From the NCBI RefSeq assembly GCF_000381085.1, contig NZ_KB905899.1, positions 1,302,001-1,366,000 on the forward strand: 64,000 bases of DNA. The letters run 5' to 3'. Shown piece after piece: positions 48,808 through 57,794 of this stretch. A program made the position numbers and the translations under genes. Every line of letters starts with the position of its first letter. Within the stretch, counting starts at the first letter, position 1. Under the pieces are notes generated by a model. That model worked only from the letters and a program-made list of their open reading frames with translations. It was not told where the DNA came from and searched no databases. The DNA is from Thiomicrorhabdus arctica DSM 13458 (GTDB lineage: Bacteria; Pseudomonadota; Gammaproteobacteria; Thiomicrospirales; Thiomicrospiraceae).

Positions 48808-49071
48808 ATGCTAACCCCAGAACAACTAGAAATGGCCCAGCTGATTATTGAAGCTGTTAACCTTGAAGATATCCAAGCGGATGAAATCGACCCTGAAGAT
48901 GCTCTATTTACAAATGGGTTAGGACTAGATTCAATTGATGCTCTAGAAATATCTTTAGAGTTGAGTAAGAAATATGGCGTTAAAATTAAGTCAAGTGATG
49001 TCAATATCAATGAAATATTTGGTTCCATTGCATCCTTAACGGCCTTTGTTCAAGCAAATAAACAAAACTAA
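48808..49071 (+). CDS. Acyl carrier protein of the polyene cluster
   Basis: 87-residue ACP with the phosphopantetheine attachment motif GLDSIDALE (Ser42). In aryl-polyene systems the ACP carries both the aryl starter and the growing polyene chain, often with two ACPs sharing the work; only one is present here. An AAGGA ribosome-binding site lies nine bases upstream. It opens the left operon and is followed ten bases later by the ligase. Confidence 0.93.
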   Translation: MLTPEQLEMAQLIIEAVNLEDIQADEIDPEDALFTNGLGLDSIDALEISLELSKKYGVKIKSSDVNINEIFGSIASLTAFVQANKQN

Positions 49072-49081
49072 GCTTTAAGAG

Positions 49082-50467
49082 ATGCTTTCATTTTTACTGA
49101 ACAGCCAAAGTCCGACAGAACTCCAACGACTTTGGCAGTCAACTCCTTTCATTTACCGCGAGGCTCCCGATCAAAGCTTAACCCGCTGGGAAGTCTTTCT
49201 GGCTGCAGAGCAACTTAGTCAAACAGCTTTAAGCATCCATTCGAATATGAAATACTCTGCACTGTTATTATTTGAACAAAGAGATTATTTTTTGGTTGGT
49301 TTACTTGCTACAGCAATGCAAAAAGGGCAGGTCATTTTACCGCCTAATTTAGCCGAAGCAACCTTAGAAAAATTAAAGAATGACATGCCAGAATTGTCTG
49401 TTTTAGGGGATGATCTGCCTAAGGGGTTACACAGCCAGCCTCAAATTACTTCTAAACTCATTGACGAAATCTTTCATGCTGTTAAAAAGAACCCTTTGCC
49501 TTTTGATCAGCAAAGGATGACCGTAACGTTTGAAGCCATTAAAAAAAGTGAAATCTGGCTGTATACATCAGGCTCTACAGGTAAACCCAAAAAAATTATT
49601 AAAACCTGGCAGCACATGATTTATTCAGCATCATTAGCCATTGACAGGTTCCAGCTCATGTTGCCTTGTTATATCGTCGCAACGGTACCAAATCAGCATA
49701 TGTTTGGTTTAGAAACGACCCTATTTTGGCCTTTTTTCTCCAAAGCAAGCCTGTGGTATGAACGACCCATTTTTGCCGAAGATGTCATTTCGGCACTTTC
49801 AAATAATTCAATTGAACCCGCTTTCTTGGTATCGACACCTTTACATCTCACAAAGCTACTTGCATTTAAGCTTAAGTGGCCAGCCCACTTGAACCGCCTT
49901 TTATCAGCGACCGCCCCCTTATCCAAGACGCTGGCTGAACAACTTGAAAGTGAATTTAAAGCATCATTATTTGAAGTTTATGGCAGTACCGAAACCGCCT
50001 CGATTGCATCACGACAGACGACGGTTACGGAAGTTTGGCAAACCTACACATCGGTTACTTTTGAGCGCCTTACCAATGAACGCTATGCGGTAAAAACCTC
50101 TTGTTTAGAGGACTCCCAGGTATTAAGTGATCAAATAGAACTCTTAGATGAACACCATTTTAAACTTGGTAAACGCGATAGTGACTTAATTAAAGTGGCC
50201 GGAAAAAGAGCTTCTTTAACAGAATTGAACACCCATTTGCTGTCAATTTCGGGGATTACAGAGGGGGTTTTCATTCAAGATCCATCCACAGAACGTCTCA
50301 GACTATTCGTAACTACATCGCTGACTCCATCAGATATTTTGCGCGAGCTTAGAAAGTTACTTGATCCCGCATTTCTGCCACGCCCGATTACCTACGTGAA
50401 AGCACTTCCCAGAAGTGAAGTCGGCAAAATATTGTATAATAAATTACTTTGTAAACGCCCTAGTTGA
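49082..50467 (+). CDS. AMP-dependent acyl/aryl-ACP ligase (ApeH-like)
   Basis: Adenylating enzyme of the ANL superfamily, 461 residues, expected to load an aromatic acid starter on the ACP. ANL motifs: A3 YTSGSTGKPK (161-170), A5 VYGSTETAS, A8 KRDSDLIKVAGKRAS and A10 lysine in SEVGKILYNK. At 461 residues it is shorter than typical acyl-CoA synthetases but normal for cluster-borne aryl ligases. The dehydratase gene follows after 18 bases. Confidence 0.85.
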   Translation: MLSFLLNSQSPTELQRLWQSTPFIYREAPDQSLTRWEVFLAAEQLSQTALSIHSNMKYSALLLFEQRDYFLVGLLATAMQKGQVILPPNLAEATLEKLKNDMPELSVLGDDLPKGLHSQPQITSKLIDEIFHAVKKNPLPFDQQRMTVTFEAIKKSEIWLYTSGSTGKPKKIIKTWQHMIYSASLAIDRFQLMLPCYIVATVPNQHMFGLETTLFWPFFSKASLWYERPIFAEDVISALSNNSIEPAFLVSTPLHLTKLLAFKLKWPAHLNRLLSATAPLSKTLAEQLESEFKASLFEVYGSTETASIASRQTTVTEVWQTYTSVTFERLTNERYAVKTSCLEDSQVLSDQIELLDEHHFKLGKRDSDLIKVAGKRASLTELNTHLLSISGITEGVFIQDPSTERLRLFVTTSLTPSDILRELRKLLDPAFLPRPITYVKALPRSEVGKILYNKLLCKRPS

Positions 50468-50485
50468 GACAAGCCTTCAAAGCTT

Positions 50486-50818
50486 ATGGAATACATGCAA
50501 TCAATTGATTCTTTTAAAATACCTGCTCAACATCCTTGTTTACCAGGACACTTCCCAGGTCGACCGATTGTACCCGGTGTAGTCTTACTGGAATTCGTAG
50601 AAAAAATCGTAAAAAAACATTTCTCAGAATGGGAGATAGTTGAACTCAATCAGGTCAAGTTTCTACAGCCAGTCTTGCCTGAAGAATTGCTTGAACTTTC
50701 AGTGGATTCGAGTAGACTCGAAAGTCACCATAGCACCCTATTTCAGTTAATCAATACCAAGAACCAGAGCCGAGTTGCGACGGGAAAGTTAAAACTAACA
50801 GTAGTGAATAAAGGCTAA
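50486..50818 (+). CDS. Hotdog-fold 3-hydroxyacyl-ACP dehydratase (ApeI-like)
   Basis: FabZ/FabA-like hotdog protein of 110 residues with the catalytic region HPCLPGHFPGRPIVPGVVLLE (His22). In characterised aryl-polyene systems such a protein pairs with a second, divergent hotdog subunit (ApeP) to form the dehydratase; here that partner is in the opposite operon at 58541-58987. The acyltransferase gene follows after four bases. Confidence 0.85.
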   Translation: MEYMQSIDSFKIPAQHPCLPGHFPGRPIVPGVVLLEFVEKIVKKHFSEWEIVELNQVKFLQPVLPEELLELSVDSSRLESHHSTLFQLINTKNQSRVATGKLKLTVVNKG

Positions 50819-50822
50819 ACAC

Positions 50823-51704
50823 ATGGCTGAAAACTGGCAACAAGAAACCGAGATGTCGAATGCCTTTTGGTTAAAATTAATCATTAAAATTGCATTAAAA
50901 CTACCGCGTTGGTCTGTTAGATTGCTCCTTCATCCCATTGTGCTATTCTTCCTTCTGATTGCAACTGAAAAAAGACACGCCTCATACCATTATCTTTCAA
51001 AAGTACTCTCGTACCCACCCAAAATTTGGCATGTTTATAAACACTTCTACTGGTTCTCAGCTGTATTGTTGGATCGAGTCTATTTCCTCACGAACCAACA
51101 TAGTTACTTTGATCTTTCATTTGCGCACCGTCAGGAAGTCATTGACTCTTTTAATGAGCATCCCGGCCAGTTCTTTTTAAGTGGTCATTATGGCAGTGTG
51201 GAGGCTTTAAAAACTCAGGCTATGAACAAACATTATGAAATAAAACCTGTTATCAAACTCGATCACAATCCGACCATAGTGAGTCTTTTGAAAGAACTTA
51301 ACCCCGAATTCTATGAAGGTGTTATTCCATATAAGGGATTAGAAACCACTTTTGAAATTTACGAAAACTTAAAGAAAGGAACCTCTATTGCCTTGCTTGC
51401 GGATAGGCCTATTGGCGGGAGCAAAACGCTCCTGGTGAATTTCCTAGGTGACCAAATCCCTCTACCTGAAGGTATTTTTGAGATGATTTTGCGTTTTCCC
51501 TATCCAATCAATTTTTTCTTTTCCCAGTATCTCGGGGGCAATCGCTATCGTGTTGAGTATTTTCAAATTGAGCTGAGCAAAACAGATACACCACAAATAC
51601 TTGCCCAAAAATTCGCGGATCACTTGGCTCTACAATGCAAAAACTCCCCATATAACTGGTTTAATTTTTATACTTATTGGATAACGTCTTCTCATGAGAC
51701 TTAA
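50823..51704 (+). CDS. LpxL-type acyltransferase
   Basis: Lysophospholipid/lipid A acyltransferase superfamily protein of 293 residues. The active-site HxxxxE motif is H122-E127 within SGHYGSVEAL; a second conserved block reads LADRPIGGSKTLLVNFLGD. One hydrophobic anchor (about 33-48) precedes it. In polyene clusters these enzymes are thought to transfer the chain to a lipid or sugar anchor. It overlaps the LolA-like gene by 11 bases. Confidence 0.85.
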   Translation: MAENWQQETEMSNAFWLKLIIKIALKLPRWSVRLLLHPIVLFFLLIATEKRHASYHYLSKVLSYPPKIWHVYKHFYWFSAVLLDRVYFLTNQHSYFDLSFAHRQEVIDSFNEHPGQFFLSGHYGSVEALKTQAMNKHYEIKPVIKLDHNPTIVSLLKELNPEFYEGVIPYKGLETTFEIYENLKKGTSIALLADRPIGGSKTLLVNFLGDQIPLPEGIFEMILRFPYPINFFFSQYLGGNRYRVEYFQIELSKTDTPQILAQKFADHLALQCKNSPYNWFNFYTYWITSSHET

Positions 51705-52293
51705 GCAAGTAGCATTTAAAATTATTTTTTTGACAAACTTATGCTTACCGTTGACAGCATTTTCTCAAGAAATTAAACTCTCTGAATTGTTTAAGGCCTT
51801 AAACCAAGTACAGACTGAGCATAAAAGCTTCATTGAAGAACAATTTGATCCCTTATTAGAGATTTCACAAACTCAATCTGGCGAGATGTATTATCAATCG
51901 CCCAATTTGCTAGAGCAACGTTATGAAAAGCCAATAGCAGGCACCATCACGTTTACCCCTACACTGATTAAGTTCAATTTTCCAGACCGAACGCTAGAAC
52001 TTCCCGTAGAAGGCTTTCCTGAAGTTGCTCTATTTTCGCAAACTTTTTTAAATCTACTCAATGGTAACTTAGCGCTCTTGCAAAAAAACTTTGAGTTAGC
52101 ATTTAAGGCATCAGAAAACCAGGTTTGGCAGCTTAGTTTAACGCCAACCAACCAGCTTAAAAAGCATATACAAGCAATTCAAATCATAGGTTCACAGACT
52201 GAGATACAATCGATTCTACTCACTAAAACGTCAGGGGATTGGCGTAAAATTACATTGCAACCCATTGCGGTCAAGACAATTGAAGTCAAATGA
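51694..52293 (+). CDS. LolA-like periplasmic carrier of the polyene cluster
   Basis: 199-residue protein with signal peptide (about 1-24) and an OM lipoprotein carrier (LolA) fold: FIEEQFDPLLEISQTQSGEMYYQSPNLLEQRY is the typical N-terminal part. Cluster-specific LolA paralogues are thought to move the polyene lipid across the periplasm with the MMPL exporter, whose gene overlaps this one by four bases. This is not the housekeeping LolA by context. Confidence 0.83.
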   Translation: MRLKQVAFKIIFLTNLCLPLTAFSQEIKLSELFKALNQVQTEHKSFIEEQFDPLLEISQTQSGEMYYQSPNLLEQRYEKPIAGTITFTPTLIKFNFPDRTLELPVEGFPEVALFSQTFLNLLNGNLALLQKNFELAFKASENQVWQLSLTPTNQLKKHIQAIQIIGSQTEIQSILLTKTSGDWRKITLQPIAVKTIEVK

Positions 52294-54599
52294 AAATGAC
52301 AAATCGTCAAATCATTTTTTCTTCTTTAATCTGGATTTTTATCGGTATTATTGCCTGGGCAAGCCTCGTCGCTTTTTTCAATAAATCACCCTTTCAAAAT
52401 GACATCACCCAGTTTTTTCCAAACCAGCAAAGTATTGAGGCCCAATACTTAAAAAACCGTCTGACACCTACTCAAAAAACGAGCTGGTTAATGCTTGCTG
52501 TTAAAACGAATCAACCTAAACAAACACTTTATGACATCAGTCACACAGTACAATCCCAATTATTAACACTGAAGGGTGTCAAGCAAGTATTAAATGGGGC
52601 TGAGCCTTACCAAAGCCCGTTACAACAATCACCAACGCCTAAGCTGTATGCTTACCGTTATCTAATGACTTCGTTTGAATCTGCACAATTGAGTGCACAC
52701 ATTCAGCAAAGATGGCAAGAGTATCAATTAGGCTTTGTGCTAGACAAACATTGGTTGCTAGACGACCCTACATTTCAATGGGCTCTTTATCAAAACAAAC
52801 TCAAACCTATTCAGCAATTAGTCAAAGAGAACGGTGTTTGGGTCAGCCCCCAATCCACAAAAGCATTACTCTTGATTGAAACCGAAAAACAGCCTAAGGT
52901 GCTGGCCAATCTTTATAAACAATTAGAACGTTCATTAGGTAAGAATAATTTCCAACTGTCTGGCGCCGACTGGGTAGCGTTGCAAGCAGAACAGCAGATT
53001 AGAAAAGGGGTGAACTGGATTACCAGCATCGCACTGGGCATGGTATTTTTAGCGCTTTTTATTGCATTTCGCTCTCCAAAACTCATTTTATTCAGTAGCT
53101 TACCGCTTCTTGGGGCCTTTTCAGTTGGCATACTCAGCACAATTAGCCTTTTTGGCAGTATGCAATTAATCACCTTGGCACTCGGAGCAATTCTATTAGG
53201 GGTGGCAATAGATTACCCAATCCATACCATTTCAGCCTACCAATCTAGAAAACTTTCAGTCGTCCAGCAAATATGGCCGACTATTCGCCTTGGCGCGCTG
53301 ACCAGTGCATTTGGATTTTTAATGCTGTGGTGGATAAATATTGAAGGTTTGCAACAGATGGCCATCTTTGCTTCGAGCGGGTTGCTCACCGCGTTATTCA
53401 TTACTCGAGCTCTCAAACCTTTCCTCGCGTCTCACTATAAAATAGATGACATAACATCTAGCGAACCACCCGCTAAAAGCATGATCAATCAAACTCCAAG
53501 TCTTTATTTTGTAGGTTACCTTCTACCAGGCCTGGTCATTATTGCAGCGATTCTGTTTTTAAAACCTATTCAGTGGCAGGATGATATCGCCAGCTTGAGT
53601 CCAGTCTCGAAGGGTTTGATTCAAACCGATAGACAACTACGGTCGTTATTTCAGTATCAAGAGGTGGGTAAACAGCTGCTTTTACCGGCTAAAAATATTG
53701 AAGTTCTTTTACAACATGAAGAAGCTTTGCTGGCTGAATTAGAACATCTGAAAACGACAGGTGCGATTCAGCAATTTCAATTGCTTGCACAGAGTTTACC
53801 TAGCCAACGTTTACAAGCCAAACGCCAGAAAAACTTACCTGATGCTAAAATGGTTTTAACTTCACTGAGCCATGCTGTAGAGGCTACACGCTTTACAACG
53901 ACACACTTTCAACCTTTTATAAACAGCTTGGAACTCAGTCGAAAACTGCCTTTAATGACTTATGTTAAGTTCATTGAGACTAATGAAACCTCAGCACGAT
54001 TAGCGAGCCAATTGGTTCTATCACTTTCAGATCAAATGGTCGGGGTCATTCCGCTTTCAGGTGTGGTTTCGGATCAAGTCATTGAGGATTTTGTCCAACA
54101 ACATGCCGACTTAGGGCTTATCTATTTCAATCAGCGCAAATTGGTTGCCAAGCAAATCACAGAAATTCGCTTTGGACTGTTTCAAATATTAGGCTTTATC
54201 CTATTGATGTTAGGAATTAGCCTTTGGTTAAAATACCGTAGTGTTAGACAAGTGATCATTGTTTTAAGTCCTATCATCATGGCGATTGGGTTAACCTTAG
54301 CCACGCTTGCACTGCTCAATATATCGTTAAGTATTTTTCACTTAATGAGCCTAATGCTTGTCGCAGCCATCGGTATTGATTACAGTCTGTTATTTTTTGA
54401 AGGTGCGCAACAGACCAAAAACTCTCATGAATGGAGCCGCTCAATTCGAGTCGCATTTTTAACCACTTTAGGCTCATTTAGCATATTGAGCATGAGCCAA
54501 CTCGCACTGCTTAATGCGATTGGTATAACGGTTTTAATCGGCGTATTATGGGTCTACAGCTTAGCGTTTCTGCTTGCGAAAAATCCAAACCGACAGTGA
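52290..54599 (+). CDS. MMPL/RND-family exporter of the polyene cluster
   Basis: Large membrane exporter of 769 residues built of two repeats, each with a single helix, a periplasmic domain and a five-helix bundle. Proton-relay type motifs occur in both halves (GVAIDYPIH and AAIGIDYSLLF). Members in aryl-polyene and hydroxybenzoquinone clusters export the lipid product. It contains one exact copy of the dispersed palindrome at 53525-53536, read as Pro-Gly-Leu-Val. It ends the left operon and converges with the flavoenzyme gene 18 bases away. Confidence 0.88.
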   Translation: MKMTNRQIIFSSLIWIFIGIIAWASLVAFFNKSPFQNDITQFFPNQQSIEAQYLKNRLTPTQKTSWLMLAVKTNQPKQTLYDISHTVQSQLLTLKGVKQVLNGAEPYQSPLQQSPTPKLYAYRYLMTSFESAQLSAHIQQRWQEYQLGFVLDKHWLLDDPTFQWALYQNKLKPIQQLVKENGVWVSPQSTKALLLIETEKQPKVLANLYKQLERSLGKNNFQLSGADWVALQAEQQIRKGVNWITSIALGMVFLALFIAFRSPKLILFSSLPLLGAFSVGILSTISLFGSMQLITLALGAILLGVAIDYPIHTISAYQSRKLSVVQQIWPTIRLGALTSAFGFLMLWWINIEGLQQMAIFASSGLLTALFITRALKPFLASHYKIDDITSSEPPAKSMINQTPSLYFVGYLLPGLVIIAAILFLKPIQWQDDIASLSPVSKGLIQTDRQLRSLFQYQEVGKQLLLPAKNIEVLLQHEEALLAELEHLKTTGAIQQFQLLAQSLPSQRLQAKRQKNLPDAKMVLTSLSHAVEATRFTTTHFQPFINSLELSRKLPLMTYVKFIETNETSARLASQLVLSLSDQMVGVIPLSGVVSDQVIEDFVQQHADLGLIYFNQRKLVAKQITEIRFGLFQILGFILLMLGISLWLKYRSVRQVIIVLSPIIMAIGLTLATLALLNISLSIFHLMSLMLVAAIGIDYSLLFFEGAQQTKNSHEWSRSIRVAFLTTLGSFSILSMSQLALLNAIGITVLIGVLWVYSLAFLLAKNPNRQ
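53525..53536. repeat. ACCAGGCCTGGT palindrome inside the MMPL gene
   Basis: Exact copy within coding sequence, in the codon register CCA-GGC-CTG-GTC. Confidence 0.9.
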
Positions 54600-54617
54600 A
54601 ACTGAACCAATACAACG

Positions 54618-55847
54618 TTATTCAATGATGGAAAACCGATAGATGGTATCTACCATTTTCTTAGGATTCGTCACAAAAACATTCTCTTGATTCCAAACAT
54701 AACCACTGAGAACCGAGACCACTGATTGTGACACTTTTTCTGCTTTGTCGTCACAGAATAGAATCGATTGCAAACGACCATCATACCAAGCGTTAACATA
54801 TTCTCGAAAAACATTAATGCCCACCATCATGTAATCGGCATAATCTATTTGCCAATCTACAGAGTGACCATTTAGCTCCTTAATGGTAAGCTCTGCCGCT
54901 TTCGCTCCCGACTCTAGCGCTAACGTTACCCCAGAACTGAAGACCGGATCCAAAAATTCTGAGGCATTACCCACTAACACAAAGTTCTTATCAAATAGCT
55001 TGGTAACGGCTGCCGAGTACCCATTGATACAACCTACAGCTTGAATTTTAGTCGCCTGTGCATAGCGCTTTGACGCGGGTAGGTTTGTTTGAATGATATA
55101 ATCAAAAAACTCAGATTCCGTCAGATTAAAACTTTTAAAGTATTGTTCATCACAGACAATACCGACCGAAGTTACGCCATCGTTAAAAGGAATATTCCAC
55201 AACCAGGCCTGATTATCATCATGAATACCCACAAAAATATAGCCATCTTTCCCGTCTACCAATGAGCGTACGTCTCCAGTTACTCGACAGAAGATGGCTT
55301 TACGCATCGCTTGTTCAGAAGGTTTCTCCAACCCTAATAACCTCGGTAAAACACGACCATAACCAGACGCATCGATCACTTTTTTGGGTTGATATCGTTG
55401 TACCTCTCCGGACTTAGTTCTTACGGTAATAATGCAATCTTGGGCATCAAAATCGATTACTTCAGATTCAAACTCCACAACGACCCCTTTTCTTTGGGCA
55501 TCCAACAGAAGCTCATGGTCAAAAGTTTCGCGCTTTACTTGAAATGAACTATTAAAGGATTCCCCTAAGTTATTCTCAAAATTAATAACCTCTAAATCGC
55601 TATCTGTTTGGAAGACAACGCCTGGTTTGTATTGAAAATTTGCCTGTTGGATGCACGCTAACATATTCGCTTCATCCAATAGAAAGTTGCATCTCGGGAG
55701 TAATGATTCACCGATCACGAAACGCGGAAAGACCATTTTCTCAACCAGTTTTACTTTAAAACCAGATTGCACAAGTTTGGCACCAGCAATAGAACCTGCT
55801 GGCCCGCCGCCTATAATAAATACGTCATAGTTTTGATTTAAATTCAT
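54618..55847 (-). CDS. FAD-dependent oxidoreductase with halogenase-type motifs
   Basis: Flavoprotein of 409 residues in the tryptophan halogenase/geranylgeranyl reductase superfamily. The dinucleotide-binding GGGPAGSIAG is at 13-22. GESLLP follows at 46-51. K74 in QYKPGVVF aligns by position with the catalytic lysine of phenolic and pyrrole halogenases, and WLWNIP (215-220) satisfies the WxWxIP halogenase motif. These residues are necessary but not sufficient for halogenation; some relatives are plain monooxygenases or reductases. It ends the right operon, eight bases after the glycosyltransferase. Confidence 0.8.
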   Translation of the reverse strand: MNLNQNYDVFIIGGGPAGSIAGAKLVQSGFKVKLVEKMVFPRFVIGESLLPRCNFLLDEANMLACIQQANFQYKPGVVFQTDSDLEVINFENNLGESFNSSFQVKRETFDHELLLDAQRKGVVVEFESEVIDFDAQDCIITVRTKSGEVQRYQPKKVIDASGYGRVLPRLLGLEKPSEQAMRKAIFCRVTGDVRSLVDGKDGYIFVGIHDDNQAWLWNIPFNDGVTSVGIVCDEQYFKSFNLTESEFFDYIIQTNLPASKRYAQATKIQAVGCINGYSAAVTKLFDKNFVLVGNASEFLDPVFSSGVTLALESGAKAAELTIKELNGHSVDWQIDYADYMMVGINVFREYVNAWYDGRLQSILFCDDKAEKVSQSVVSVLSGYVWNQENVFVTNPKKMVDTIYRFSIIE

Positions 55848-55855
55848 TCACTTCT

Positions 55856-56599
55856 CTAGTCTTGAATAATTTTTGGATTTTTTGTGAGCGATCTGACCAG
55901 GCCTGGTAGGTTCATGCCTTTTTTGAATAATTTTTTGGCGACCATAAAAGTTATTTGAGTAATATCAAATCCGGCTCTGAAGTGGCTAGCGCGTCGATTA
56001 TCTGCATAAACAGTATCAATCGGAATAAAAGCAAAACCGTAGTTTAAATGCGCGGCATCCACAAGCACTTCACTTTCAAAAACGAACCCTGATTTATTCT
56101 CATATGGAAAATGTAACTTGTTTAATAGACTTGCTGGATACAGACGAAAACCTGATTGGCTATCAGCAATAGGTCGACCTGCAGCCCAACCTACCCAAAA
56201 ATCGGCAATACTATTGGCAATACGCCTTGAACGGGGGGCATTTTGACGATCCTTTAATCTGGATGCAATACATAAATCTTTTGAATTTTTTTCATAATGA
56301 GCCAGTAATTTGGGAATGTCTAAAGGACTATGCTGCGCATCGCCATCCAAGGTCACGATAGCTTCAACTCCAAGCTTTAACGCTCTTTCAAACCCTGCTT
56401 GCAACGCTTTAGCTTTACCACCATTAACAGGTAAATCCATTAAAATAGCATTCGTTTTTCTCACCAATTCAGCCGTATCATCTTCTGACGCATCATTCAC
56501 GACAATCACCAACGAAGTCTGTTTTAAAGCCTCACTCACAACCTGTGTAATTGTCAGAGTTTCATTGTAGGCGGGAATTACTACTGCAAAATTTTTCAT
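55856..56599 (-). CDS. Family 2 glycosyltransferase
   Basis: GT-A glycosyltransferase of 247 residues similar to dolichol-phosphate mannosyl transferases. The VVIPAYNE start, NDASEDDT and the metal-binding LDGDAQH (85-87 DGD) are visible, but there is no C-terminal membrane domain. Start at ATG 56599 is supported by an AAAGGA site; an in-frame extension to 56662 overlaps the upstream gene. It may glycosylate the polyene or its lipid anchor. An exact dispersed palindrome sits at 55896-55907, encoding Pro-Gly-Leu-Val. Confidence 0.85.
   Translation of the reverse strand: MKNFAVVIPAYNETLTITQVVSEALKQTSLVIVVNDASEDDTAELVRKTNAILMDLPVNGGKAKALQAGFERALKLGVEAIVTLDGDAQHSPLDIPKLLAHYEKNSKDLCIASRLKDRQNAPRSRRIANSIADFWVGWAAGRPIADSQSGFRLYPASLLNKLHFPYENKSGFVFESEVLVDAAHLNYGFAFIPIDTVYADNRRASHFRAGFDITQITFMVAKKLFKKGMNLPGLVRSLTKNPKIIQD
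55896..55907. repeat. ACCAGGCCTGGT palindrome inside the glycosyltransferase gene
   Basis: Exact copy near the 3' end of the gene, in the register CCA-GGC-CTG-GTC on the coding strand. Confidence 0.9.
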
Positions 56600-56633
56600 T
56601 AAACATCCTTTACACTCATTCAACCAATCCCAT

Positions 56634-57323
56634 TTATCTAATTTTATGGAGTATTTTTTCATTATTTAAAAGCTGACTTACAAATCGTCCAGTACAGTAC
56701 CAATTTAAAAAAAAGGCCTCTAATAAAATTTTATAAACTTGCGTCAAATTTAGATGCCACTCTTTTTCAGCGGGTAAACAACGCGTTGAAAACCCCATGT
56801 TTTTAGCCATGACCGAACAACGTAGTAAATGATAACGATTAGAAATCAATGTCACGTTTAGAGGTAACTTTGTTTGTTGCAGGTATTCTCGGGTGTACTT
56901 TAGGTTCTGTAACGTATTCTTAGACCTGTCTTCAAGAATCAAGGAGGTTGTATCGCGATAAGCGCTGATGAACTTAGATGAATTGAATAAATAGGCTTGT
57001 CCAGCTTGCGCTTCGCTGAGGGTATTTTTGCAGATGATACCGCCCTGCAGAATAAGACACTTAGGTTTTTCGATAGGGAGCCAGTCTATGACCGTGTTTA
57101 AACGTTGTTTAAATTCGGTGTCTGGCTGATTTTTATTAAGTTGTTTTCCAAACAGAATCCAAATCTCATGTTGGAAGGTTGGTTGAGCTGTTTTAGCAAC
57201 TTGATATACCTTCATAACATACCAGACAATTATAAGACCCAGCGTACCTAACGCCCATAACATTGAAAGGGACAGCATCAAGACACCATCCCAGTCTATT
57301 GAGGCAACTTTACTAACTTTCAA
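56634..57323 (-). CDS. DUF218/YdcF-like membrane protein
   Basis: 229-residue protein with one N-terminal helix (about 14-38) and a DUF218 domain (about 50-215). Pattern residues of the family are present: ILFGKQLN, LILQGG, LEDRSKNTLQNLKYTREYL and LISNRYHLLRCSVMAKNMG. DUF218 proteins such as ElyC and SanA act in envelope biogenesis, but no reaction is firmly known. It lies between the lipoprotein gene (four bases) and the glycosyltransferase. Confidence 0.8.
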   Translation of the reverse strand: MKVSKVASIDWDGVLMLSLSMLWALGTLGLIIVWYVMKVYQVAKTAQPTFQHEIWILFGKQLNKNQPDTEFKQRLNTVIDWLPIEKPKCLILQGGIICKNTLSEAQAGQAYLFNSSKFISAYRDTTSLILEDRSKNTLQNLKYTREYLQQTKLPLNVTLISNRYHLLRCSVMAKNMGFSTRCLPAEKEWHLNLTQVYKILLEAFFLNWYCTGRFVSQLLNNEKILHKIR

Positions 57324-57327
57324 CGTA

Positions 57328-57717
57328 CTAGTGTATTAGTTGTACTTGGATTGCACGATCCAGATTCATTATCCAACCATTATAATTACTATGAATAGTC
57401 TTTTCTTCTTCGTCATAATCCAGCTGTTCGCTCGATTTATACAATAAACTATATTGGCTACTTGAATATGGAATTGTAATTCTAGCCACATGCCTTCTTA
57501 AAAATAATGTTCCCTCTAAAGTACTTGCATCAACCTCTTTAATTATCCAGCCTAAACCCATACCGGCACGCTTAATCGCTTGTTTAACTTGGTCTGAATT
57601 TTCGATACTGTTTGGAACAACCTTAGACTCAACTTCATGTATGGGTTTTACGCCACAAGCTGTTAATAAAAAAGAAACCACGGCGAGCATTAAAAAAGAT
57701 ATCCATTTTTTTTGCAT
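57328..57717 (-). CDS. Small lipoprotein of unknown function
   Basis: 129-residue lipoprotein: signal peptide with lipobox LLTACG (Cys at about 21) and a small alpha/beta domain ending in the pattern IHSNYNGWIMNLDRAIQVQL. This domain type, with IHxxYNxWIxNLxRxI, recurs in lipoproteins of many proteobacteria; no function is known to me. It is not the DUF3261 lipoprotein frequently found in aryl-polyene clusters, which is longer. Confidence 0.75.
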   Translation of the reverse strand: MQKKWISFLMLAVVSFLLTACGVKPIHEVESKVVPNSIENSDQVKQAIKRAGMGLGWIIKEVDASTLEGTLFLRRHVARITIPYSSSQYSLLYKSSEQLDYDEEEKTIHSNYNGWIMNLDRAIQVQLIH

Positions 57718-57794
57718 TATTTTTTCCTTACAGATTTAGAATTTTCAAAGCCCATCAAAGCTTGGATTTACACTTATTATACGACATTAACAAT

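Noticed and set aside
55202-55213. ACCAGGCCTGAT in the flavoenzyme gene
   Set aside because: The last three bases break the symmetry and the codon register differs (Gln-Ala-Trp). Could be chance.
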